A stretch of 64,000 nt of DNA from Neobacillus drentensis (GCF_021560175.1 NZ_CP091110.1:4280501-4344500); one strand, 5' to 3'. Counted from the stretch's first letter, positions 22,845 through 30,031 are shown. Notes: generated by a model from the sequence alone, not told the origin. Numbers and translations are program-made.

Positions 22845-23714
22845 TTAAGTAATCCTTTTGTTTTTTCGGTAATCATCCGTAAACAAGTCTATAAACCTTG
22901 TATTCTCATATAGCCTTGAGAAAGTACGTTGTCCGACAACATCACCTAAAGTCGCATCATCTAAGTTTGTGGTCCATATATTTTTAAGCCCCATACGAGC
23001 ATCTATAATTTCGTTCCATGTTCTGACTGACCAACTAACATCATTTAGCTTTGTGGTTTCGACTCCCATATCATCAATAACCAATAAGTCTAATTGCTTC
23101 ATTTCATCAAAGAGCCGTTCGGTAGATCCCGTGTTGTAAGTAGCCTTAATCTTGTTGAATAACTCTACAGCTGGGATATATCCTACTTTGAAGCCCCTTG
23201 CCTTTAAGGTCCTGGCAATCGCTTTAGAAAGATGTGTTTTTCCTGTTCCCGGATTGCCCATAATCAAAAGATTGTATTCTTTTAGCGAATTTTGGCTAAA
23301 TAATTGTGTGTATGCAATTGCATTATCTTTCGCCTTTTGTGTTATACTGTTGGTAACATTATAATTTTTAAATCCTGAATTATCTTTGTCGTTCATGTAC
23401 CACCAATTAGATATGAGTTGGCCGACTCTTTTTTCTTCTAATTCAATGGTTACTTGGCGACTTAATTCTTCTGTTCCGCAGCTGTTACAAATCGTAGCAG
23501 CTGTTATTTGTTTTTTCTCTCCGTCTAACTCATATTGCCAGCCGTCTATTGTTTTTTCTTTACACTGGCTACATTCAAATTTCATTAATTGGACACTTTG
23601 CGCTATGTCCTTTAATTCTGGATGCATTCGGAATAAAATGTTTTTCATGCGATCAGGTCCGAATAATCCTCCTAATGTCTTCCCTATAGCTAAAATGGTA
23701 ATTCCTCCTCCCAT
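22845..23714 (-). CDS. DnaC-like helicase loader ATPase
   Basis: A protein of up to 289 residues. The N-terminal part has a zinc-ribbon-like pair (FECSQCKEKT ... TICNSCGTE). The AAA+ domain has Walker A GNPGTGKTH, Walker B LLVIDDMG, and sensor-type WTTNLDD. It should load the replicative helicase with the preceding DnaD-like protein. The true start is uncertain: good Shine-Dalgarno sequence lies inside the upstream gene's end, and the methionine at about residue 23 (MKNILFRMHPEL) may be the real start. It overlaps the upstream gene by 25 bases. Confidence 0.88.
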   Translation of the reverse strand: MGGGITILAIGKTLGGLFGPDRMKNILFRMHPELKDIAQSVQLMKFECSQCKEKTIDGWQYELDGEKKQITAATICNSCGTEELSRQVTIELEEKRVGQLISNWWYMNDKDNSGFKNYNVTNSITQKAKDNAIAYTQLFSQNSLKEYNLLIMGNPGTGKTHLSKAIARTLKARGFKVGYIPAVELFNKIKATYNTGSTERLFDEMKQLDLLVIDDMGVETTKLNDVSWSVRTWNEIIDARMGLKNIWTTNLDDATLGDVVGQRTFSRLYENTRFIDLFTDDYRKNKRIT

Positions 23715-24472
23715 AAACTCATTCTTTCTTGTTCTTCTGTTGTTAAAGGTTTAATAACTTCTTGTCTCTTTTTACTTTCCTCGCCCTGGTTGAAAATTGA
23801 TTTCTTTTGTTCTTTAGAGTTTTTACGTTCCCAAGCAAGTATAGTAAGGTAATCATTTTTGTAACTCACACCTTTAGAGCCTTTATACAGATTCAGATTT
23901 ACAATACGTTCATTTGCCCCTGTCTCTCCGAATTGTTCAACAAGTTTTTCATATTCTTCTTGAGCCATAGAAACATAATCAGCGTATTTATTTTTATTTA
24001 CTTTAATTTCTTTTTCTTTCTTTTCCTTTACTTTCTTTTCCTTTCCTTGCATACCATCTGCATTACTTGTGCTATGCATTTGCATAACATTTGTATCTTT
24101 TTCTTGTTTTGACCATCTTTTTTCAGCTGCTTTTTTACGTTTTTGAGATATTTCCTCTCTCATGGCCATTCTTCGTAACAAGGAATTACTCCAAAACTTC
24201 ACACCATCAGTATCGAATAACTCAAATTCTTCAATACAATCATGCACAAACTTTTCAGCTGCATCCCTTGTGCAATGCATTTGCATAGCTAGAGCATTAA
24301 ATGTGTATTTACCTTGCTTATCAAGTGCATAGTCTGATTGTTCCCTAAGCATTTCAACCAGTATCCAATACCATCCATAACCTTCGGCACCATAGACCGA
24401 CATTAAAGCTGAAATTTTTGGATCTTGACGAGCGTTAGCATCGTGAGAAAAGTAGTACGCTTCTTTGCTCAT
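23690..24472 (-). CDS. Phage replication initiation protein (DnaD-like, DUF4373/Lin1244-type)
   Basis: A 260-residue protein. The N-terminal domain (about 1-110) has YYFSHDANARQDPKISALMSVYG and GYGWYWILVEMLREQ, the Lin1244/Lin1753 winged-helix type. A lysine-rich linker follows (KEKKVKEKKEKEIKVNKNK), then a DnaD-tail-like segment with YADYVSMAQEEYEKLV and YKNDYLTILAWERK. It probably binds the phage origin and recruits the downstream loader. Ribosome site GAAGGGA. Confidence 0.82.
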   Translation of the reverse strand: MSKEAYYFSHDANARQDPKISALMSVYGAEGYGWYWILVEMLREQSDYALDKQGKYTFNALAMQMHCTRDAAEKFVHDCIEEFELFDTDGVKFWSNSLLRRMAMREEISQKRKKAAEKRWSKQEKDTNVMQMHSTSNADGMQGKEKKVKEKKEKEIKVNKNKYADYVSMAQEEYEKLVEQFGETGANERIVNLNLYKGSKGVSYKNDYLTILAWERKNSKEQKKSIFNQGEESKKRQEVIKPLTTEEQERMSLWEEELPF

Positions 24473-24473
24473 G

Positions 24474-24737
24474 TTATCCCTTCTTTACAAAGTCAATCGC
24501 ACGCCCAATAATTTCGTAAGCTGCTTCGTTTTCTGTAGATTGATAAACTTCATATAAAGAATCAAGTAAAGCTTTCTTTTCTAAATCACTTTTGTATTCG
24601 TTAATAAATAACCCGTTTTCAGTAGCAAGCATTTCAACCGGTGTTCCAGCTTTCCAGCCATTCACCTTTCTAACCTCTGCTGGAATAACTACCCGGCCTA
24701 AATCATCAATGTGTCTTACAATCCCTAATGCTTTCAT
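24474..24737 (-). CDS. AbrB-family transcription regulator
   Basis: An 87-residue protein with an N-terminal SpoVT/AbrB swapped-hairpin domain: GIVRHIDDLGRVVIPAEVRKV and GTPVEMLATENGLFI. Host AbrB proteins are transition-state regulators. A phage copy could act on early phage genes or on the host's stationary-phase network. It lies two bases upstream of the replication gene. Strong GGAGGAAA ribosome site. Confidence 0.9.
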   Translation of the reverse strand: MKALGIVRHIDDLGRVVIPAEVRKVNGWKAGTPVEMLATENGLFINEYKSDLEKKALLDSLYEVYQSTENEAAYEIIGRAIDFVKKG

Positions 24738-24829
24738 TTTGTTTCCTCCTTTTTAGATGTAAAATCTCCTAAAATCACCGCAAATGCTGAAGCTGCCAAA
24801 CAAAGAAAACAAGTAGCCAATAGATTCAT
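24734..24829 (-). CDS. Tiny membrane peptide (31 aa)
   Basis: It starts MNLLATCFLCLAASAFAVIL, a single hydrophobic segment, then a short charged tail. AGGAG motifs precede the ATG. It overlaps the abrB-like start by four bases. Function unknown. Confidence 0.5.
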   Translation of the reverse strand: MNLLATCFLCLAASAFAVILGDFTSKKEETK

Positions 24830-24835
24830 ATACTC

Positions 24836-25042
24836 CTACTCCTTTTCTGCAATTAATTCTTCTACTCTACAATTCAATTTTTCGCACAGAATCCCAATGG
24901 TATCGAAATACAAAGATTTTTTCTTTCCGGTTAGGATCTGTCGGATAGTTGTACGAGATAAGCCAGTTAATTCGTGTAATTCTTCAATTCTACGAATATT
25001 GTTTCTAGCCATCATTTCCAAAAGCTTTACCTCTATTTCCAA
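24836..25042 (-). CDS. Cro/C1-type HTH regulator, second switch
   Basis: A 68-residue protein, essentially one HTH domain of the YozG type: NIRRIEELHELTGLSRTTIRQIL and CEKLNCRVEELI. The TTG at 25042 follows GGGAGGTGA at proper spacing, whereas the earlier in-frame start has none. It is paralogous to the divergent regulator at 25238-25450. Both probably bind the CACAATTGTG-type sites between them. Confidence 0.85.
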   Translation of the reverse strand: MEIEVKLLEMMARNNIRRIEELHELTGLSRTTIRQILTGKKKSLYFDTIGILCEKLNCRVEELIAEKE

Positions 25043-25054
25043 AATTTCACCTCC

Positions 25055-25110
25055 CTTACCTATATTATACACTCAATTGTGGTACAAGTAAACACAATTG
25101 TGTTTAAAGA
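25055..25110 (-). promoter_or_regulatory. Promoter and operators of the leftward regulator
   Basis: On the minus strand, TTTACT, 17 bases and TATAAT precede the TTG start. A perfect 18-bp palindrome, TAAACACAATTGTGTTTA (25089-25106), lies at the upstream edge of the -35. A related imperfect copy (CTCAATTGTG, 25070-25083) lies between -35 and -10. Both are likely operators. Confidence 0.65.
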
Positions 25111-25149
25111 TTCGAATAAATGTTCTTGAATATTCTTGTCGAACAAAAA

Positions 25150-25205
25150 GTACTTGAAATGTCAATAAAAATAATATAGACTTTTAGTGAACACAATAGT
25201 AACTA
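25150..25205 (+). promoter_or_regulatory. Promoter region of the rightward regulator
   Basis: A TTGAAA at about 25154 and TATAGA at about 25175 with a 15-base gap form a weak promoter. A half-operator AACACAAT follows at about 25190-25197, near the expected start of transcription. Confidence 0.4.
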
Positions 25206-25237
25206 AAATGAATACGTTCCGATAGGAGATGAACACG

Positions 25238-25450
25238 ATGAAAGTCAAAAATAACCTTCGAGTACTTATGGCTAAACATTATTTATCTATTCAAGAAGTT
25301 CACGAAAAAACTGGACTAAGCCGAACCACCATTTCCAAGCTGTATAATGAATCATCTGCTAAGATCGGCTTAGATACCATCGCTGCTCTTTGTGATTTGT
25401 TCAACTGTAAGGTTAGCGATCTTCTTTACCTGGAAGATGCCGAGTCATAA
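25238..25450 (+). CDS. Cro/C1-type HTH regulator, rightward
   Basis: A 70-residue protein, one HTH domain (LSIQEVHEKTGLSRTTISKLYN, LCDLFNCKVSDLLYL). It is similar in its recognition region LSRTTI to the divergent regulator at 24836-25042. The ATG at 25238 is preferred over 25229 because AGGAG directly abuts the latter. It is transcribed against the surrounding early genes. Confidence 0.85.
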   Translation: MKVKNNLRVLMAKHYLSIQEVHEKTGLSRTTISKLYNESSAKIGLDTIAALCDLFNCKVSDLLYLEDAES

Positions 25451-25516
25451 TTTTTGCCACCTTGTAATACTGTAATAACGTAATACGAAATCATTTAAAA
25501 AAAGGAGCGAACACAA

Positions 25517-25711
25517 ATGGCCCATGTAAGACATGATTCTAAAAAGTTATCGACTACTATTTCTTTGGAAGAGCAAATGTTTTCCCTTATTGATGATTAC
25601 AGGTTTGAAAAGAGAAAAGATAATCGTTCCGCTGCAATCGCTGATCTTATTCTAAAAGGCTTAAAATATGAAGCTATACTACAAAAGAAACGTGAGAAGG
25701 TGTCCGTTTGA
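25517..25711 (+). CDS. Ribbon-helix-helix type DNA-binding protein
   Basis: A 64-residue protein. LSTTISLEEQMFSLIDDYRF followed by NRSAAIADLILKGL has the beta-strand plus two helices of MetJ/Arc/CopG repressors. It follows the rightward XRE gene and shares its strong downstream terminator, so the two form a small operon. Ribosome site AAAGGAG. Confidence 0.75.
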   Translation: MAHVRHDSKKLSTTISLEEQMFSLIDDYRFEKRKDNRSAAIADLILKGLKYEAILQKKREKVSV

Positions 25712-26147
25712 ATCGGTACATCTTCTTTTTTTTATTCTTCATGTGTAGCATAATAAAGTAACTCGCTGATGCTGGCCCAGATGTTGAGGTATTCGTATTT
25801 TTCCATGTGATCCACCTCCTTAAAGTCACAATTTGTTCGTAGTGCGCACCTTCTAAGGCTTTCTTGATAAATAATTGAATTTCATACAATGCAGTTATGG
25901 GAATATAATCAACATCTTCAACTTCGTAATTTCTTTGAATGTGCTTCAAAACGTTTTCGTATCGCTCATTTGTTTCAATATGCCATCCAAGAGAACCTTC
26001 TAATTCCTTAATGACGTTTTCTTGTTGTTTAACTTTGATTCGTAATCCTTCCAATTGCTGACACTTATTACACATCATATCTTCATCTTTAGATTCTGCA
26101 AAAATCATATTATGGCAGTTAATACATTCAACTGTATGCCAACCCAT
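25674..26147 (-). CDS. Zinc-ribbon phage protein, 3' end doubtful
   Basis: Residues 1-110 look real: CINCHNMIF ... MMCNKCQQL gives two CxxC pairs, followed by a helical region (LRIKVKQQENVIKELEGS) and ALYEIQLFIKKALEG. The last 45 residues (from about RRWITWKN) are read through the ribosome site and coding region of a 24-residue frame and through the terminator of the convergent operon. They may be non-native, suggesting a lost stop codon. Ribosome site AAAGGAATGA. Confidence 0.6.
   Translation of the reverse strand: MGWHTVECINCHNMIFAESKDEDMMCNKCQQLEGLRIKVKQQENVIKELEGSLGWHIETNERYENVLKHIQRNYEVEDVDYIPITALYEIQLFIKKALEGAHYEQIVTLRRWITWKNTNTSTSGPASASYFIMLHMKNKKKKMYRFKRTPSHVSFVV
25696..25733. terminator. 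Strong terminator after the XRE-RHH pair
   Basis: GAAGGTGTCCG-tttgaat-CGGTACATCTTC forms a long stem with one bulge, followed by eight T residues on the plus strand. It overlaps the stop of the RHH gene. It is weaker in the leftward direction. Confidence 0.85.
25732..25806 (-). CDS. Putative 24-residue peptide
   Basis: An ATG at 25806 has a very strong site, AAGGAGGTG, six bases upstream. The peptide begins MEKYEYLNIWASISELLYY and ends ATHEE. It overlaps the zinc-ribbon frame in another phase. The strong initiation signal supports it being translated, but a peptide of this length is hard to prove from sequence. Confidence 0.4.
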   Translation of the reverse strand: MEKYEYLNIWASISELLYYATHEE

Positions 26148-26166
26148 TTAATCATTCCTTTCAACA

Positions 26167-26385
26167 CTATTTACGTCTTAATTTCGGATTTAATCTCGCC
26201 CTTACTTCAATAGTTTCTAGTGTAGTTGACACTGGCAAATAATAACCACCTTGGTTTTCCCAATTATGTGCTGTTCTCCCATGCGTGATTATCGGAACCA
26301 ATCCTTGTCCGTGTCTGAACTCAACATAACTAGAATGTGCTTTTGAGGTGAAAAATGTATCTTCTTTCGCTTTTGTTCCTTGCAT
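26167..26385 (-). CDS. Small phage protein (72 aa)
   Basis: It starts MQGTKAKEDTFFTSKAHSSYV and contains VEFRHGQGLVPIITHGRTAHNW. Beta-prone with a basic tail. Ribosome site GGAG. Function unknown. Confidence 0.6.
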   Translation of the reverse strand: MQGTKAKEDTFFTSKAHSSYVEFRHGQGLVPIITHGRTAHNWENQGGYYLPVSTTLETIEVRARLNPKLRRK

Positions 26386-26417
26386 TTTCTCAACTCCCTT
26401 TTAGTACGCAATTTAGG

Positions 26418-26576
26418 TCAATTGCGCCCTTTATTTTTCTTATCCCACTCCACTAACTTATCAACAACCTTATTCAATTGGCCCATTTCTACCTTACTAA
26501 GAATATCTGCAGCAAGATCAACATTTATAATGGTTTTGGTAGCAGTACATGTAACGGCTCTTTTCTTGTTACTCAA
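26418..26576 (-). CDS. Small phage protein (52 aa)
   Basis: A TTG at 26576 abuts the stop of the upstream gene and has GAGAGGTG seven bases before it. It starts MSNKKRAVTCTATKTIINVD and is helical and basic at the end. Function unknown. Confidence 0.5.
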   Translation of the reverse strand: MSNKKRAVTCTATKTIINVDLAADILSKVEMGQLNKVVDKLVEWDKKNKGRN

Positions 26577-26828
26577 TTACGCACCTCTCTTTGGCTCGGT
26601 TGCAGCTTGTTCGGGAGTCATCCCCATTCTAAGCCGCTTATTAAAGCCCTCTCTGGATAATCCGATTTCCCGGCATTTATGGTAATACTTTTTATATAAA
26701 CCCTTATACGGCCTTACGGGATCTGTTATAGCACGTTCTTCGCTCCATCCTTTTTGAAGACGATTTCGCACGTATTGTCTAGGTATTCCATTTTGTTCAG
26801 CTACCTTCCACTGAGCATCCGTCAACAT
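26577..26828 (-). CDS. Two-repeat HTH-like phage protein (83 aa)
   Basis: Two tandem copies of about 40 residues are visible: NGIPRQYVRNRLQKGWSEERAITDP and IGLSREGFNKRLRMGMTPEQAATEP. The repeat fits the small modular HTH found beside phage nucleases, with a G-W/M-S/TxE-A-xTxP signature. DNA binding is likely. Ribosome site GGAGGAAAA. Confidence 0.75.
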   Translation of the reverse strand: MLTDAQWKVAEQNGIPRQYVRNRLQKGWSEERAITDPVRPYKGLYKKYYHKCREIGLSREGFNKRLRMGMTPEQAATEPKRGA

Positions 26829-27075
26829 GGGTTTTCCTCCTCTGCTTAATGATTAGGTCATCGTCTGTTAATTCCTCCACCTTCACAGCAACCAACCATT
26901 CATTAGGGTTTTTGGATTTAGCTACCTTGTCATATCGTGACTTATGAGACAGTTCCCTTAATGACTTTTCCCGGATGTTAAACCTCCAGGAAAGCTCCCA
27001 AACAGGACCATGAGCTAAAAATTCATCCCCTCTGTAGACAGCAAAGTAATTATTTGTCCATTGACCCTTTGCCAC
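26797..27075 (-). CDS. Phage protein of unknown function (92 aa)
   Basis: It has the pattern NYFAVYRGDEFLAHGPVWEL ... NIREKSLRELSHKSRYDKVA ... NEWLVAVKVEEL seen in many small phage early proteins without known function. The GTG start is preceded by AGGAGG. It overlaps its downstream neighbour by 32 bases. Confidence 0.65.
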   Translation of the reverse strand: MAKGQWTNNYFAVYRGDEFLAHGPVWELSWRFNIREKSLRELSHKSRYDKVAKSKNPNEWLVAVKVEELTDDDLIIKQRRKTHVDGCSVEGS

Positions 27076-27103
27076 TTTCGATAACCTCCTAATCTATCAC
27101 TTT

Positions 27104-27340
27104 TTAAACCTTGTCAGGCTTGCTATTCTTGTCCTTCCTTTCAAGCTTCGCAATCCAGCACGAAGCTGTTCCTTTACTCACTGATTCATAACGACTTCTA
27201 CGGTAATTGTAAGATCCTCTTTGAACGGTGTCGGTGCTGTGGTATGCAGGTCCATAGACTATAGTGAAACCACGTTGGAGAAGGTCCTCGATAGCCTTCT
27301 CCATTTCGTGGCGATGCTTACGGGTTACAGTGGTCATCAT
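27104..27340 (-). CDS. Phage protein of unknown function (78 aa)
   Basis: Basic protein with HRHEMEKAIEDLLQRGFTIVYG and a tyrosine/arginine-rich middle. Coupled to the erf gene by a four-base overlap. Function unknown; position suggests a helper of the annealing protein. Confidence 0.6.
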   Translation of the reverse strand: MMTTVTRKHRHEMEKAIEDLLQRGFTIVYGPAYHSTDTVQRGSYNYRRSRYESVSKGTASCWIAKLERKDKNSKPDKV

Positions 27341-27990
27341 GCGCTTTTACTCTCCGTTTTAGCTTGTAGAATATCAATAGCTTTTTTAGCTTCACTCATA
27401 GTCCAATTTTCCATATCGTTATCAGCACCAACTTTACCCTTGAGATTTTGATATAGCGTGTCAAAACTCCACTTTTCCGTTACTTTTTTATTGAGTAGGT
27501 TTGTAATAAGGTTGAGCTGTTTATCACTGGCAAGCTTCGGCTGTTCTTTGGCATCTAATTCAGCAGAAGAAATCTTGTCAGGATCTTCACCTGTAGGAAT
27601 AGCAAAGGTGCGTAATAGGAGATACTTATAGGAATAAGTCATAGCCTTCCCTACACCCTTATCTTGGCTGTCTGTGCCTGTTCCGCTTGAGACGATAGTT
27701 TCATACTGCCCTGTGTCTATATCGACTATTTTGTACTTTGTATTGACTGTGGAGAGGTTTCCTTCTTTATGGTGTTCCTGTTCTACTGGCATGATTACTA
27801 AGCCATATTTCAAAAGAGCTGCACGGACGGTTGATGTTACCTTTTCTTCTGATATGGCTTTATATTTGGTGTTATTAAAACTAATAAGGTCGTCTTTATT
27901 GAGGTATTCAATATCTTTCATAACCGCATGGATCTTCTGGAATAGGTTTAACGGTTTCACTTCTTCTTTAACTTCAACTTGTTCAGTCAT
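27337..27990 (-). CDS. erf: ERF-family single-strand annealing protein
   Basis: A 217-residue protein with the ERF signature: LNLFQKIHAVMKDIEYL, FNNTKYKAISEEKVTSTVRAALLKYGLVIMP and the conserved GVGKAMTYSYKYLLLRTFAI. It pairs complementary single strands in phage recombination, with the SSB and resolvase encoded further on. The ATG at 27990 follows GAGGTG and matches the family start; the longer reading overlaps the upstream small gene. Confidence 0.92.
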   Translation of the reverse strand: MTEQVEVKEEVKPLNLFQKIHAVMKDIEYLNKDDLISFNNTKYKAISEEKVTSTVRAALLKYGLVIMPVEQEHHKEGNLSTVNTKYKIVDIDTGQYETIVSSGTGTDSQDKGVGKAMTYSYKYLLLRTFAIPTGEDPDKISSAELDAKEQPKLASDKQLNLITNLLNKKVTEKWSFDTLYQNLKGKVGADNDMENWTMSEAKKAIDILQAKTESKSA

Positions 27991-28117
27991 ATTCCAACAC
28001 CTCTTCATGTGTAATAAGGTTTTCTTCATATAAGCGCATAGCCATTTCTTTGCTGATCTCTTTGAATCCACCTAAAAACGGAAGATAATATTTGTCACCT
28101 AACGTAACTATGGTCAT
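27983..28117 (-). CDS. Small phage protein (44 aa)
   Basis: It starts MTIVTLGDKYYLPFLGGFKE and ends EEVLEYD, with AGGAGG six bases upstream of the ATG at 28117. Its stop overlaps the erf start. Function unknown. Confidence 0.65.
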   Translation of the reverse strand: MTIVTLGDKYYLPFLGGFKEISKEMAMRLYEENLITHEEVLEYD

Positions 28118-28162
28118 GTCCATCCTCCTATGGTAAAATGTCTGTAGAATTGTTTTAAAAGG

Positions 28163-28191
28163 GGCCGAGCTAGATTGCAGTCTATTCGGCC
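28163..28191 (-). terminator. Terminator-like hairpin inside the early operon
   Basis: On the minus strand, GGCCGA ... TCGGCC with an inner TAGA/TCTA pairing is followed by CCTTTTAAAA. The stem begins in the stop codon of the 61-residue gene. Confidence 0.55.
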
Positions 28192-28367
28192 TGTTCTAAT
28201 GACTCGATGTAATGACTCATTTCCGAAATAGCTTCACGGTGTTTTTCGTTTTTTTCTTTCAATAAAGCGTTTGATTCTTCATTTAACTTAATCTTCTGGC
28301 AATTTTCTTCAAGCTGGCGCATGTGGTATTTAAGACTTTTTCGTAATTCATCTAATACATGTTGCAT
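28182..28367 (-). CDS. Coiled-coil phage protein (61 aa)
   Basis: It starts MQHVLDELRKSLKYHMRQLEE; heptad pattern throughout. The ATG at 28367 is chosen for its GGTGA site. Function unknown. Confidence 0.6.
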   Translation of the reverse strand: MQHVLDELRKSLKYHMRQLEENCQKIKLNEESNALLKEKNEKHREAISEMSHYIESLEQAE

Positions 28368-28407
28368 TTTGATCACCGCTTTTCTTTTGGTTCATAATTT
28401 GTTCGCA

Positions 28408-28557
28408 TTACGAATTACGATACTGTTCCCAATCTCTAATAGCAGCTAACATATTTTCTTGTGTTTCAACCTCATAAACCATTTGAGAAAACCAATAAAT
28501 AAACTGCCTTAACTCATGTTCATCCATATCTAATAAACGCCTTTGTAATTCCTTCAT
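28408..28557 (-). CDS. Small phage protein (49 aa)
   Basis: It starts MKELQRRLLDMDEHELRQFI and ends AIRDWEQYRNS; helical. Ribosome site GGAGGAA. Function unknown. Confidence 0.65.
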   Translation of the reverse strand: MKELQRRLLDMDEHELRQFIYWFSQMVYEVETQENMLAAIRDWEQYRNS

Positions 28558-28587
28558 TTTTAATTCCTCCAATTTCGCAATATAAGT

Positions 28588-28791
28588 CTAAGCCGTTTTA
28601 AATTCAAAACCATTAGCTTTTAAATACTCTTCAAGATTTTCCTTTAACACGATATCACCATCAAATTCCACTACCTCGTCACCAGGATCAATGTCAAAGC
28701 CGAACCAATCTTTTTTAGTTTCCATATCCTCTCTACCTCCTAAGTAGCCTTTTTTGTTGTATTCAGTAATCGTTGGATGTTCAAGACACAT
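28588..28791 (-). CDS. YqaI-like phage protein
   Basis: A 67-residue protein starting MCLEHPTITEYNKKGYLGG and ending with DIVLKENLEEYLKANGFEFKTA. This resembles YqaI of the B. subtilis skin element, of unknown function. The ATG at 28791 is chosen for GGAGAG eight bases upstream. Confidence 0.65.
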   Translation of the reverse strand: MCLEHPTITEYNKKGYLGGREDMETKKDWFGFDIDPGDEVVEFDGDIVLKENLEEYLKANGFEFKTA

Positions 28792-29092
28792 GCTCTTCAC
28801 TCTCCATTCCATCAAGGTTTACATCATTTAACATAAAGCCAACAAATTGAGGAAAATGTTTTTCAAGCACTTCTTGTGAAGCGATACAAAAAATTTTGAT
28901 TCCATCTTTTGAAACCGATAACTCATATGGATACTTGTCATCATCCCGTAATTCGATGTGCAAATCATTTTGACCGACTAATTCAAGGTGTCTTACATGG
29001 ACTCTATCTTCCCAAGCATCCAGCCCGATAACTCCTGATTCCAATAACTCACTACGCAATGAGATAAATTCCTTGATTTTTTCAATGTTCAT
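28781..29092 (-). CDS. Phage protein of unknown function (103 aa)
   Basis: Starts MNIEKIKEFISLRSELLESG; beta-rich middle (DLHIELRDDDKYPYELSVSKDG). Strong AAGGAGCGAG site, shared in form with the next gene. No family recognised. Confidence 0.6.
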   Translation of the reverse strand: MNIEKIKEFISLRSELLESGVIGLDAWEDRVHVRHLELVGQNDLHIELRDDDKYPYELSVSKDGIKIFCIASQEVLEKHFPQFVGFMLNDVNLDGMESEEHVS

Positions 29093-29116
29093 ATTAACTC
29101 GCTCCTTTTATTTGAT

Positions 29117-29305
29117 TTAGTATTTAGCTTGATCCCACATAAATTTGTAATTTGACAACACTTGCTTTTCTGCTTTTAATTGCTCATTCTCTTTTAACAA
29201 TTGTTCAGCTAACCTAATCGCTTCTAATGCTACATCTGCCATTTGGTCTGCATCTAAAGACAAATCTGCTTGTTTGTCTTTTAACCTTTCGATCTTCTCG
29301 AGCAT
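29117..29305 (-). CDS. Coiled-coil phage protein (62 aa)
   Basis: Helical, leucine-zipper-like (IRLAEQLLKENEQLKAEKQV). AAGGAGCGAG ribosome site. Function unknown. Confidence 0.6.
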   Translation of the reverse strand: MLEKIERLKDKQADLSLDADQMADVALEAIRLAEQLLKENEQLKAEKQVLSNYKFMWDQAKY

Positions 29306-29307
29306 TT

Positions 29308-29415
29308 CTAACTCGCTCCTTTTTTAATTTGTTTTTGTGAAAGGATCTTCGCCAGGTAGGTAAAGACCTTCTTTTCGGTTTCGGCTGATGGTTTGTTCAC
29401 TATGATTACTTTCAT
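29308..29415 (-). CDS. Tiny phage protein (35 aa)
   Basis: It starts MKVIIVNKPSAETEKKVFTY and ends QIKKGAS. Its ATG overlaps the stop of the HNH gene (29412-29415) with AGAGGT upstream. Function unknown. Confidence 0.55.
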   Translation of the reverse strand: MKVIIVNKPSAETEKKVFTYLAKILSQKQIKKGAS

Positions 29416-29843
29416 AAAGCTGTACCTCTTTCCACCAAGTTATTTAATTCATATCTAATGATTTTTTCTTTTTGCTCTTCATCGATAAAACCTAAGTTTA
29501 CATATTTTTCTGACCTGTCTTTTAAAAACTCCATATATGCCACGGCAATTTTAGCGTAAGGACCAGGATATGTTATAAGGTGTTCATAAATAACTAAATT
29601 TCGTTGTCTTAAGTACTCTTCGTTTGCTTCCTTTCCATTTTCAGGAGCATAATAATGACAGTCAGCGCATAATGTAATTAGATTTTTCATGGTTGAATTA
29701 CCACCATTGACAAGAGCCAACATATGATGAACTTCCAAATTTTCCTCACTGCCACATAGTCGGCACATATAACCATCCCGAGCAAGAACCCTAGATCTTA
29801 GTTTATTGCCCTCTTTTCTTTCTTCTGAAATCACTCTACTCAT
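29412..29843 (-). CDS. HNH endonuclease, early region
   Basis: A 143-residue protein with RVLARDGYMCRLCGSEENLEVHHMLALVNGG and NLITLCADCHYYAP, a complete HNH with two CxxC pairs. The ATG at 29843 overlaps the upstream stop (ATGA). No AP2 domain. Position next to the Xis-like gene suggests a phage recombination or host-attack nuclease. Confidence 0.85.
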   Translation of the reverse strand: MSRVISEERKEGNKLRSRVLARDGYMCRLCGSEENLEVHHMLALVNGGNSTMKNLITLCADCHYYAPENGKEANEEYLRQRNLVIYEHLITYPGPYAKIAVAYMEFLKDRSEKYVNLGFIDEEQKEKIIRYELNNLVERGTAL

Positions 29844-30031
29844 GACACTTGCCCTTGCTTTTCGATCCACTCAAAAAACGCATCCCGATTGACTCGTTTT
29901 AATTTACCGATTCGCACAGTAGGAAAGTCGTTCTGATCCATCAACGCATATGCGACTCTTTTCCCAATTCCCAAAATCTCCATAATATCTGTTACTGTTA
30001 GCACTAATGGATAATCCTCTTTACGTTTCAC
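29840..30031 (-). CDS. Excisionase-like HTH protein
   Basis: A 63-residue protein with LTVTDIMEILGIGKRVAYALM and FPTVRIGKLKRVNRDAFFEWI, the MerR-like winged helix of phage excisionase/helix_turn_helix-17 proteins. GTG start after AGGAGGAAG. It would direct excision with the integrase, or act as an early regulator. A copy of the repressor operator lies just upstream (30053-30067). Confidence 0.75.
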   Translation of the reverse strand: MKRKEDYPLVLTVTDIMEILGIGKRVAYALMDQNDFPTVRIGKLKRVNRDAFFEWIEKQGQVS

